In this document: piece after piece, positions 55,795 to 64,000 of the stretch
Numbering within the stretch: the stretch's first letter is position 1
Layout: every line of letters begins with the position of its first letter
Assembly (NCBI GenBank): GCA_035610365.1
Contig: CM069432.1
Span: forward strand, 175,693,027-175,757,026
DNA length: 64,000 nt
Origin: Aquatica leii
Taxonomy: Eukaryota > Arthropoda > Insecta > Coleoptera > Lampyridae
Direction: 5' to 3'
Made by a program: the position numbers and the translations under genes
Notes under the pieces: model-generated
The model's input: only the letters and a program-made list of their open reading frames with translations
What the model was told of the DNA's origin: nothing
Database searches by the model: none

Positions 55795-58700
55795 GTTCTG
55801 ATCTTGCTAGTCGAGGGGGAGATCTGGAACTACTTCCATTCTCGACCATTCCGTTTGATGGACTTTCTGACGAACAGCGTATACTTTTAAGCTTTCTCTT
55901 TTCTAGTGCTCGAAACGATGAACGTCCTTTTCTTAGTGTATCCATTTTGGGTTTTTCTTTTCAGGGTCTTTTAGACTCGGGATCTTCTCGCACAATTCTG
56001 GGAGGACCTGGTTGGCAAATACTTAGCTCGCTGAATTTATCACTGTCAAATGAAACTTTTACGACTTGTACTATTGCTGATGGGACTAAGTGCTCCATCT
56101 TAGGATCTCTTTGGCTTCCTATCTCTTTAGAGGGACGAGTGAAAACTCTTAACGTTCTCGTCATACCTTCTATTCCACAATTACTTATTCTCGGCATAGA
56201 CTTCTGGAAAACAATGGGTTTTGTCCCAGATCTTCGTAATGGTCACTGGTCTTTCTGTTCTAGTGTGAATGCTACTAGTAATTTTCATATCTTACCTCTG
56301 ACCGAACTTTCTAAAGACGAGCGTACTTCTCTCAAAGATCTAATTGATCTACACTTTGCTCATAATTCTGATACTTTGGGGTGTACTTCTTTGGTGGAAC
56401 ATAAAATCCGAACCACCGGAGAACCTATTAAACAGCGGTATTACCCACTGTCTCCACCTATGTTGACTATTGTGAATGCGGAGTTGGATGCAATGTTAGC
56501 TCTAGGTGTTGTAGAACCATCTACCAGCCCGTGGTCAAGCCCTATCGTACTAGTCAAAAAGAAAGACAATTCTTACCGATTTTGTGTCGACTTCAGAAAA
56601 GTCAATTCGGTTACTCAGAAAGATGCATATCCTTTGCCTTATATTTCGGCTATACTTGATAGACTTCGGGATGCTAAATTCTTGTCTAGTTTAGACATTC
56701 GCTCTGCTTACTGGCAGATACCTTTAGACGAAGAATCGAAGTCAATCACGGCGTTTACTGTACCTCAAAGGGGACTTTTCCAGTTCACTAGGATGCCTTT
56801 CGGATTGCATAATTCACCTGCAAGTTTCCAAAGGTTAATTGACCGAGTGTTAGGACCTTCTCTTGAGCCATTTTGTTTTGCTTATCTAGATGACATCATC
56901 ATCGCTACTCCTACTTTTTCTCAACATTTGGAAGTACTTGAAAGTGTCTTGAATAAATTGACCGAAGCAGGCTTGACTTTGCGTCAAGATAAATGCTATT
57001 TTGGTCTTTCCGAACCTAAATTTCTCGGTTATGTCGTTAATCAACATGGACTTTTGGTAGATCCAGACAAGGTTTCGGCGATTGTGAATCTTTCACCGCC
57101 TACTACTGTCACGGAGGTTAGACGTTTAATAGGGATGGCTAGTTGGTATAGACGATTCATACCCAATTTTGCTACGGTGACTGCTCCTTTGTCTGCGTTA
57201 ACTAAGAAAAATACTTCGTTCCTTTGGACTGACGAATGTCAAAGCTCTTTTCTTCTTCTTAAGGAAAATTTAGTCTCTGCTCCGATATTGTCTTGTCCAG
57301 ATTTTTCTACAGAGTTTATAGTACAGACTGATGCTTCCGACTATGGTTTAGGTGCTGTATTGAGTCAGGAAACAGAAGAGGGAGAGAAGGTGATTAGTTA
57401 CTCTAGTAGATCTCTTTTGAAAGCGGAGAGGAACTACTCCACGACGGAGAAAGAGTGTTTAGCAGTGCTTTGGGCGATCGAAAAATTTCGTCCTTACCTT
57501 GAAGGCATGCACTTTACTGTCATCACTGATCACCATTCTTTAATTTGGCTAAACCGTCTCAATAGCCCTACTGGTCGTTTGGCTCGTTGGTCAATTCGAC
57601 TACAGCAGTATGACTTTATTATTAGACATCGGAAGGGTAAAGAACATTTGGTACCCGACATGCTGTCACGCTCTGTACCTATAATTTCTACTATTTCTGA
57701 TCAAAATTCTTCTTCTTGTCTCGGAATTACTTTACCTACTTCGGATTCTTGGTATGTAAACGTTCGTACCAAGGTTCTTACTAATCCGCGTAGCTTTCCT
57801 AATTGGACTGTGGAGGACGACGTTCTGTTGCGAAGGATGAAAAATCCGTCCTGGTGGCTTAAAGATATACCAAGGGACGAATGGAAAATTGTAGTACCTA
57901 CGGACCAACGTGTTGGTATTATTTCTCGTTATCATGATCCTCCTACTGCAGGTCATGGTGGGGTCTTCAAAACCGTTGCCCGGATTCAACAGCGATACTA
58001 TTGGCCACAGTTACGTTCTGACGTTACTCGATACGTACGTCGTTGTTCTCTCTGTTCGGCGCATAAAGTGGAACAAAAATCTTCTCCTGGAATTTTCGCT
58101 CCTCGTGCTCGACCTTCTGGTCCTTGGGAAGCACTAAGCTGCGATTTAATTGGACCTTTACCTCGATCTAATAAAGGCCATTGCTTTGTTTTAGTTTTGA
58201 CTGATTACTTTACTAAATTTTCTCTTTTCTTTCCTTTGCGTACTGCTACTGCTGCTTCTGTAACTAAATTGGTGGAAGACCAAGTCTTTTTGGTCTTTGG
58301 GGTTCCTAAATATCTTATTGCTGACAATGGAGTGCAATTCCAAAGTAAGATCTTTACTAGCTTATGTGCAGAATATCGCACTACGATTCTTTTTACTGCA
58401 AGGTATCATCCTCGTTCTAATCCTACTGAAAGACTCAACCGTAGTCTAAAAACTATGATAGCTACGTATGTTAGAGAAAATCATCGGCACTGGGATGTAC
58501 ACTTGTCAAAAATAGGTTGTGCTCTTCGTACGGCGAAGCACGAAGTTCTTCGAATGACTCCTTATTTAGCAATGTTCGGCCGTGAATATAGCAGCTTAGG
58601 CAATCAGATAGGTGCTCCACTTTCGAAATCTTCTCCAATTGTTGAACCAGAACCACCAATAGTAGATTCCAAGTTACGTACTAACATCAACGCTACGATT

Positions 58701-59090
58701 CAAAAACATTTGCTTCGAGCCTATCAGGTCACTGAAAAACGTTATGCTTTACGTCGTAGGGTCAAGTTTGTTATGGGGGATAGAGTTTGGTTACGCAACT
58801 ATGTTCTTTCGGATGCTACTCGGCATTTTAACGCCAAACTCGCACCTAAATTTGTAGGTCCTTTTCTAGTCTCTAGAGTTGTGTCGTCGTGGACATATGA
58901 GTTGTCAGACGACAAAGGGAAGTCGAAAGGTATTTGGCATGTAAAGGATCTGAAGCCAGATTATACCACTGTCTCGAAGGAATCTTCTCCGAGTTCAGAC
59001 GACGAAATAAACTTGATTTACGTCTCTCTACGATATCCTCGAAAACGTAAGCGCCATAAACTTAGTGGTGTTGTAGAAGAGGATCGGTAA
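55761..59090 (+). CDS. Gypsy-B Pol: protease, RT, RNase H, integrase (via -1 frameshift)
   Basis: The open frame begins after the stop at 55758-55760, overlaps gag by 34 nt and has no ATG before the slip site. It should be made as Gag-Pol by -1 frameshifting at 55785-55791. Approximate residues from 55761: protease 'LLDSGSSRTIL' ~71; RT 'EPSTSPWSSPIVLVKKKD' ~250, 'RMPFGLHNSPASFQ' ~345, catalytic 'YLDDIII' ~375; RNase H 'QTDASDYGLGAVLS' ~521, 'TDHHSLIWL' ~593; integrase finger 'HDPPTAGHGG' with 'CSLCSAHK' ~723-766; core Asp 'SCDLIGPLP' ~794, Asp 'IADNGVQF' ~853, Glu 'PRSNPTERLN' ~889; GPF tail 'APKFVGPFLVSRV' ~1030. All catalytic residues present, no internal stop. No chromodomain. It is a clear relative of Gypsy-A at 1.9-4.85 kb. 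Confidence 0.95.
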   Translation: MSEVFSPFKKLGSDLASRGGDLELLPFSTIPFDGLSDEQRILLSFLFSSARNDERPFLSVSILGFSFQGLLDSGSSRTILGGPGWQILSSLNLSLSNETFTTCTIADGTKCSILGSLWLPISLEGRVKTLNVLVIPSIPQLLILGIDFWKTMGFVPDLRNGHWSFCSSVNATSNFHILPLTELSKDERTSLKDLIDLHFAHNSDTLGCTSLVEHKIRTTGEPIKQRYYPLSPPMLTIVNAELDAMLALGVVEPSTSPWSSPIVLVKKKDNSYRFCVDFRKVNSVTQKDAYPLPYISAILDRLRDAKFLSSLDIRSAYWQIPLDEESKSITAFTVPQRGLFQFTRMPFGLHNSPASFQRLIDRVLGPSLEPFCFAYLDDIIIATPTFSQHLEVLESVLNKLTEAGLTLRQDKCYFGLSEPKFLGYVVNQHGLLVDPDKVSAIVNLSPPTTVTEVRRLIGMASWYRRFIPNFATVTAPLSALTKKNTSFLWTDECQSSFLLLKENLVSAPILSCPDFSTEFIVQTDASDYGLGAVLSQETEEGEKVISYSSRSLLKAERNYSTTEKECLAVLWAIEKFRPYLEGMHFTVITDHHSLIWLNRLNSPTGRLARWSIRLQQYDFIIRHRKGKEHLVPDMLSRSVPIISTISDQNSSSCLGITLPTSDSWYVNVRTKVLTNPRSFPNWTVEDDVLLRRMKNPSWWLKDIPRDEWKIVVPTDQRVGIISRYHDPPTAGHGGVFKTVARIQQRYYWPQLRSDVTRYVRRCSLCSAHKVEQKSSPGIFAPRARPSGPWEALSCDLIGPLPRSNKGHCFVLVLTDYFTKFSLFFPLRTATAASVTKLVEDQVFLVFGVPKYLIADNGVQFQSKIFTSLCAEYRTTILFTARYHPRSNPTERLNRSLKTMIATYVRENHRHWDVHLSKIGCALRTAKHEVLRMTPYLAMFGREYSSLGNQIGAPLSKSSPIVEPEPPIVDSKLRTNINATIQKHLLRAYQVTEKRYALRRRVKFVMGDRVWLRNYVLSDATRHFNAKLAPKFVGPFLVSRVVSSWTYELSDDKGKSKGIWHVKDLKPDYTTVSKESSPSSDDEINLIYVSLRYPRKRKRHKLSGVVEEDR
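55785..55850 (+). promoter_or_regulatory. -1 ribosomal frameshift signal (slippery heptamer and stem-loop)
   Basis: A-AAA-AAC at 55785-55791, in the exact gag reading phase (tcA AAA AAC TAG), is a canonical X-XXY-YYZ heptamer one codon before the gag stop. Slipping back one base gives AAA AAA CTA in the pol frame. Downstream, GTCGAG (55810-55815) pairs perfectly with CTCGAC (55841-55846), and GGAA/TTCC (55826-55829/55834-55837) forms an inner hairpin. The 18-nt spacer is longer than the usual 5-9 nt, so the true stimulator may differ. Confidence 0.85.
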
Positions 59091-60024
59091 CTACTTGGCT
59101 GCGTTTCTTGATTTTTTCTTTTGGACTCTTTGTTTTCTTATTACTACTATTTATATTTGCATTTTCTATGTTTTGCTTTTTCTTACTTCTTTCTGGGGAG
59201 ATGTAGTAGTTGGGGGTGGGTAAATCTTTGTTGTACTCATGGGATGGACTGATGACTCGGGGACATTGGCTTTGCTTGCTTCCAGAAGCGTTACGACTTA
59301 GTCGACGTTGTTAATGTCACCCAAATTAATGTTTACAGTTTCTTTTCTTGCTCTTTGAGCTGATTTTTTTCTTTGAAGATTTTTCTTCTGGTTTGCTTTG
59401 ACGATGGTGGATAAACATTATACGCATTTTTGGCGACTTTATGGTCTATACACAGAACTCCTGTAACTCGAGTTTTACCTACATTTTTTATTAGGGTGGT
59501 TGGTTGGGCAGTAGGCTGGGTCTGGGTCGATTATCTAGGGAGAGGTAGTCGATCGGTACAACAACATCTGTACCCTCTTTTCTCCTTCTGTCTTCCTGTC
59601 TTTCTTTCTCTTCTTTCGATCTGTCACCAGAAGTGGGGGTTGGGGTTTCAAGGGATTTTAGGGCGTTGTCCTGGACCGTGGTCTAAACTTCCTTCTGTCC
59701 TATACCTCTTCTTTTTTCTCTTGGTTTGTTTAGGGTTAACTTTCACTGATGTTTTGGGACTGCGTTGTTTCTTGCTTCTATAGCGTACCGACTAATGTCG
59801 ACTTTCAACGCATACCTTTTTGTGATACTTCCTCTCTTGTTTCTTTGGAGTATCTTTCCGCTTCATGCGACTTTTGCACCTTGTGGATTGTTGATTCTTT
59901 GCGAATTGGGAAAAGTTCTGTTTCTTCACCTTCGTTCTTCTTGGATTGCTCTCAAGAATTTTCTGTTGTATTTGTTCTCATTCTTTTTCTATATGCTCCG
60001 GTCTGTTATCTTGCTAGGGGGGAT
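59091..60024 (+). other. Gypsy-B 3' untranslated region and polypurine tract
   Basis: Strongly T-rich sequence from the pol stop to AGGGGGGA (60016-60023). Open frames here (59430-59783, 59765-60202) encode hydrophobic Phe/Leu-rich strings that follow from the T-richness; they show no env-like signals and run into the LTR. I do not call a gene. Confidence 0.65.
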
Positions 60025-61488
60025 TGTTACGTTTTTTTATTTAGTAACGTTCTCAAATGAACGCACCAGTTTTCTTTTATTCAGTAACGTAAATATAAAA
60101 TGTGCCTTTACTATTAGATGCGGGTTTGAACTAAGTCCAAAGTGTAGCGCATGCGTTACTTGTATTTTGCTCCTTCTTGTCAGCTTGTGTTGTAGTTGCT
60201 AAGCACGTAGTTTTGACGCTGCTATAAAAATTTAATTTTAAATGGTCAACTCTTAGCTTGAGGGCTTTTTTTATCTTTCCGATTTTCTTTATTTCCTTTG
60301 GCTGCTTGTTCCTAAATGTAACCGTTTACGAGGAATAAAAGGGTACAAGATGGCGGGTGAAAGTCAACTTCGCACCTCTCTCTTGCGTCGATGCTAAAGA
60401 TGGCGACGAGTGCCGTTATGTGTTATAATTACGATATCTGATTGAGACAATTTATCTAATCCTTACTGTTCGATTTGGAATATTTACGGCGAATGATCGT
60501 TTCTACAAGATTTCATTGAATGCAGCTTATGGAAATTTACAATGCTAATTTTCTTCTCTTAAGTTAAGTAAACGTAACTTCAATTATCAGCTTCTATCTA
60601 TTGTTGTAACTTTGCTTATGTGCTAACCTACATTAAATGTGAATTGTGGGAGTGCTGTCTTACTTTTGTTGTGTTTTAGCTACTTTCTTTTCCGACCACT
60701 AAGGACGAACACTTGGACAGAGCTCTTGACTAGTCAATCGATCGGTGTATGTAAAACATTGTTACGGTTACAGTAAGGTAGTATTCTCTTTTGTTTACAT
60801 TTTATGTAGTGTTATGTGTTTTAACGATTCATAATTGGTCGTGTGATTGTGACTAGACCAAGTTTGCTTAAGCCTTTTAATTGAATACACGTTTACCTCA
60901 TTATTACTTCAATATTACTTAAATTTTTTTTTAAATATTACTACGTATGATTTAATTGTGTTTAATCGTACTTAATTTTACTTAATTTGTTTGGATTACT
61001 CTACGAGTAAGAAATTTGTTTCGACGATGATTGCACCGAGGGAAATTACTCCCTAACGGTAAAAATTACTAAGTTTCCTTAATTTGTGTTCTCGACTCGT
61101 ATGTATTGAGAGTCCATATTAACTTAGGTCTAATTTGCTTACTATATGTATATATTATTATATCTATTGTATCCTTAAGTAGTTAAGTATATTTACTGTA
61201 TATGTATTTCTTTGATTGGCTTTGGTAATTTAGCCAGAATTACACCTGTTAATTCAAAATAAACTACCTGGCGCCTATATCTCTGGGTATGTTCTAAATC
61301 TCTTAAGCATCAAAGTGCATTTAATTTTATTATTATATAAGCTATCTCGAAATTCGGCTGCATTTTTCTTTCTAACCTACTTCCCCTCTCCTGAGCTAGG
61401 GCAATATTTTTGTGAATATTCATTCCAATTGGAATTTTTCTACATCCATTATTACTACCCCACTGCAGCTGGTAGGGGTTGGTAATAA
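60025..61488 (+). repeat. Gypsy-B 3' LTR (~1.46 kb)
   Basis: Starts TGTTAC one base after the polypurine tract and ends GGTAATAA at the last base shared with the 5' LTR remnant. The termini TGTTAC...GTAATA form a near-match inverted repeat. The 5' boundary rests on the tract plus TG, because the other LTR is truncated. It contains several candidate TATA strings in AT-rich sequence; I cannot choose one. Confidence 0.75.
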
Positions 61489-64000
61489 ATGTTAAATTGC
61501 ACAAAAGTTTGACGAGTTTGTGGCGAAGTTTGGAAAATACGGAGGTTTTAGAAGAAATATTCTCCCCGTAGAGATTGTTGATATAATAGCGAAGGCTTCC
61601 ACGGCCGGAATCTATACTAACATTAGAATGTCTTCCGGGTTTGGACCGTGTCATATTTGCAACCGAAGCTGCCTTAAGCAGACTAGGCGAGAGTTAGACA
61701 CCATTTCGAAACAACTCTTTTATCTTCATCTTGAGTTGGCCAACACTCTATCCCCGGATGATTGGAAACTCTTCGACAACATTACTTACCAGCAGTCTGA
61801 TACCACTCTACGACTAACCACTGAAGGTCATCTCAAAAAGTTTCAATTATTGGAATCCAAGAATCGTAAAGTTTCATCTACTACTAACTCAGTAAAAACG
61901 GTTGTCAATTTATCTAGTTTGGTTCTCACTTCAGAACAGGAATCGGTGCTCTCTAAGGGTTTGAATTTTGCGGTTGCTCCCAAACGTATTCCTAAAGAAG
62001 ATATTCTATGTGCTGTTGAGTCTTCTATAAGACATCTTCCTCGTCACATCTCAGATCCCATTCGTATTAACAATGGTAAAATCCTTGAATCATCTAAAAT
62101 TCCTAAATCCAACATTTCTAAGTCGGAAGAGTCAGCTCTAAAAAGTCTTCGTAAGAACCCTGATATTATTGTTCTTCCAGCCGACAAAGGCAACGCCACT
62201 GTAGTTTTGAACCAAATGGACTATGTTACGAAAATCAATTCTATTTTGTCTGAGGAAACTTACGCTCTTCTAACCCATAACCCCACTTTGAGGATTGAAC
62301 GCGAGGTTAGCCAAATCATCAAATCTTCCAATCTACCTCCTGAAACTAAACGTCGACTTACCCCATCAGATTCTAAACCACCTCGTCTATACGGACTTCC
62401 CAAAATTCACAAACAAGGTATTCCTTTTCGACGTATCGTTAGTACTATCCAATCTCCTACCTACAAGCTAGCCAAGTTCTTGTCCAACATTCTTTCCGAG
62501 TTTACAGGTAAAACCTCTTCTCACATCCTCAACTCCCAGCATTTTATTCAACGTCTAGAAACTATAAAACTTGAACCCCAAGATCTTCTCGTGAGCTTTG
62601 ATGTTATTTCGCTTTTTACTAAAGTTCCTATTAAGGATTCGCTTGTTATCATCAAACAAATTCTGTCTCAACATGGCAAGGACTTGAGTTTGGTTCCTCT
62701 TATTGAAAAGTGTCTAACCTCTACTTACTTCTAATTTGATAACAAGTTTTACGAACAAGTTTCTGGTGCTGCTATGGGTTCTCCTCTATCACCTGTTGTA
62801 GCTAACATTTTTATGGAATCCTTTGAAACAGGTTGCTTTGGAATCATCAATATTAAAACCTAAGGTGTGGTTTAGATATGTTGACGACACGTTTATTGTT
62901 TGGTCTCATGGTCATCTTGAATTGTCTAAGTTTCTTGATCATCTTAACAATCAACACTTAGATATCAAATTTACTATGGAAATCGAAAATAATGGTTCTC
63001 TTCCATTTCTTGACGTTCTTGTGACTCGTAAGCCCGACGGACGTCTGGGGCATTCTGTTTATCGCAAACCCACCCATACGGACAGATACCTTCATGCTTC
63101 GTCTCATCATCATCCTGCACAGAAACGTTCTGTTATTGAATCTTTGGTCCATCGTGCCTTTTCTATTTGTCAACCTGAGAATCTAGACTCAGAACTCCGT
63201 CATCTTACTAGAACCTTAGTGAACAATGGTTATGTAAAGCGAGATATTCATAGAGTTATTAATCGTCGTTTACATCCACGTACTCGATTACCTAAGGACA
63301 TTTCTACTCCCGAATCCAACCCGAAATTGGCCTTTTTACCCTACATTCACAAGGTTACAGATCAAATAGGGAGACTCCTTCGTAAGAATGGTATTAAACC
63401 CATATTCAACTCGACAGGCAAAATCTCTCAGATTCTTCCTTCTCCCAAAGACAAATTTCCTACACTTTCATCTCAAGGTGTATACCAAATTCCCTGTTCT
63501 TGTGGTTTAGTCTACATTGGTGAAACTGGTCGTTCCGTCATTACTCGCATTTCAGAACATGATCGTTGTATAAGGAAAAAGTACACTTCCAAGTCTGCGG
63601 TTGCTGAACATCATTTTACTACTGGTCACAAGATAGATTTTGATAATGTTACGTTGATTGCCAAATCCCCATTCTTTTTCAACAGGAAATTCCGAGAAAG
63701 CATAGAAATCGTCAAACACCCCAATAACTTCAATCACGATCATGGTTTCGAACTATCCCCTCTTTGGTTCCCGGTTATTAGTCATTTATCAAAAACACGC
63801 CCCCTAGCAACCGTAACCCAATCAGGGTCGAGCTCAACCATCCGTGACGATCCTTTTCCTTTAAATACGGAGACTATTTCTTCTTAAGTTACTTCTACGG
63901 AGTTTAGAATCTGGCTTGGTTCACAAGTTGACTACCTAACTCGGTAGTGGTTCTTTGTTAGATTTTCGTTTGCTTTTTCAGGTTATCGTTTTCTTTCTTA
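61489..64000 (+). mobile_element. Penelope-like element copy 2 (runs off the window)
   Basis: Plus-strand copy directly abutting the Gypsy-B 3' LTR. It includes 57 bp of upstream element sequence (61489-61545) that copy 1 lacks. From 61546 it mirrors copy 1 with few differences up to the window edge, including the 3' untranslated part (63888-64000 against 51540-51421). The 3' end and any hammerhead lie beyond 64000. Confidence 0.92.
61520..63887 (+). pseudogene. Penelope-like RT plus GIY-YIG endonuclease, copy 2
   Basis: Open from at least 61496; first ATG 61628 ('MSSGFGPCHICNRSC'), with the same frame open upstream ('RRNILPVEIVDIIAKAST'), so the native start may be further 5' and lost at the Gypsy junction. 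RT motifs as in copy 1, with the same TAA after 'CLTSTYF' (62732-62734) where relatives usually read a sense codon in 'STYFQ'-like text. A second lesion, one extra base near 62830 (GAAACAGG against GAAACGG), shifts the frame before 'FRYVDDTFIVW'. The GIY-YIG nuclease 'LVYIGETGRS' (about 63510-63540) is intact, as is the C-terminus. Not expected to make an active protein. Confidence 0.9.

Larger units (their letters stand above)
54031..61488 (+). mobile_element. Gypsy-B: Ty3/Gypsy element with open gag and pol, 5' LTR truncated
   Basis: The order is truncated 5' LTR (54031-54279), gag, pol, untranslated region, polypurine tract (60016-60023) and 3' LTR (60025-61488). The 249 bp after the left junction match the last 249 bp of the 3' LTR with 2 visible differences. 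Everything left of 54031 is Penelope sequence, so about 1.2 kb of 5' LTR is gone. No target duplication can therefore be found. gag and pol are open over their full length and linked by a -1 frameshift site. Proteins look functional, but transcription from the truncated LTR is doubtful. Confidence 0.9.

Noticed and set aside
59430..60202. Hydrophobic open frames downstream of Gypsy-B pol, possible env
   Set aside because: The hydrophobicity follows from T-rich sequence. There is no signal peptide and cleavage-site pattern, and the second frame runs through the polypurine tract into the LTR.
1..64000. CRISPR arrays, bacterial operons or prophage
   Set aside because: No regularly spaced short direct repeats, no ribosome-binding-site/ORF packing; all recognised genes are eukaryotic transposable elements.

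Overview
This is an AT-rich eukaryotic window, most likely from an insect or other arthropod. The evidence is the mix of elements: BEL/Pao, Ty3/Gypsy, Penelope-like elements with a GIY-YIG nuclease and hammerhead ribozymes, TA-duplicating Tc1/mariner-type elements, PIF/Harbinger and Jockey-type LINE debris. I see no clear single-copy host gene, no tRNA or rRNA, and no CRISPR. Nearly every supported feature is a mobile element or its relic; the rest is AT-rich, gene-poor DNA. The species cannot be named from the sequence.

Layout. 0.9-1.7 kb: minus-strand Jockey-type LINE relic. 1.9-4.85 kb: decayed Ty3/Gypsy copy (Gypsy-A) without its RNase H. 5.93-12.6 kb: complete Ty3/Gypsy insertion (Gypsy-M) with identical 447-bp LTRs, a GTAT target duplication, many frameshifts in gag-pol, and an extra 3' reading frame encoding a TARG1/OARD1-like macro domain plus a CCCH zinc finger. 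15.2-15.8 kb: inverted repeat. 17.0-18.5 kb: palindromic retrozyme-like cluster with hammerhead ribozymes. 20.85-22.71 kb: decayed Tc1/mariner-type element with long TIRs. 25.0-26.3 kb: decayed minus-strand Gypsy integrase. 29.1-29.8 kb: PIF/Harbinger fragment. 30.18-31.98 kb: one TIR element nested inside another. 34.4-40.8 kb: intact minus-strand BEL/Pao element with identical LTRs and one 1,737-codon Gag-Pol frame. 40.9-42.4 kb: MADF/BESS gene in Harbinger-like context. 42.6-43.1 kb: old relative of the retrozyme repeat. 51.2-54.03 kb (minus) and 61.49-64.0 kb (plus): two nearly identical Penelope-like copies facing away from each other, on either side of an open-frame Ty3/Gypsy element (Gypsy-B, 54.03-61.49 kb). 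Gypsy-B has a canonical -1 frameshift heptamer between gag and pol.

How the parts work together. Gypsy-B and the BEL/Pao element still have complete replication frames and could in principle supply products in trans. Gypsy-M looks recently inserted but is coding-dead. The Penelope copies share one nonsense codon inside the reverse transcriptase, so each is probably dead. The most unusual content is the macro-domain/CCCH cargo of Gypsy-M, the hammerhead-bearing palindrome, and the inverted Penelope pair around Gypsy-B, whose 5' LTR is cut down to its last 249 bp.
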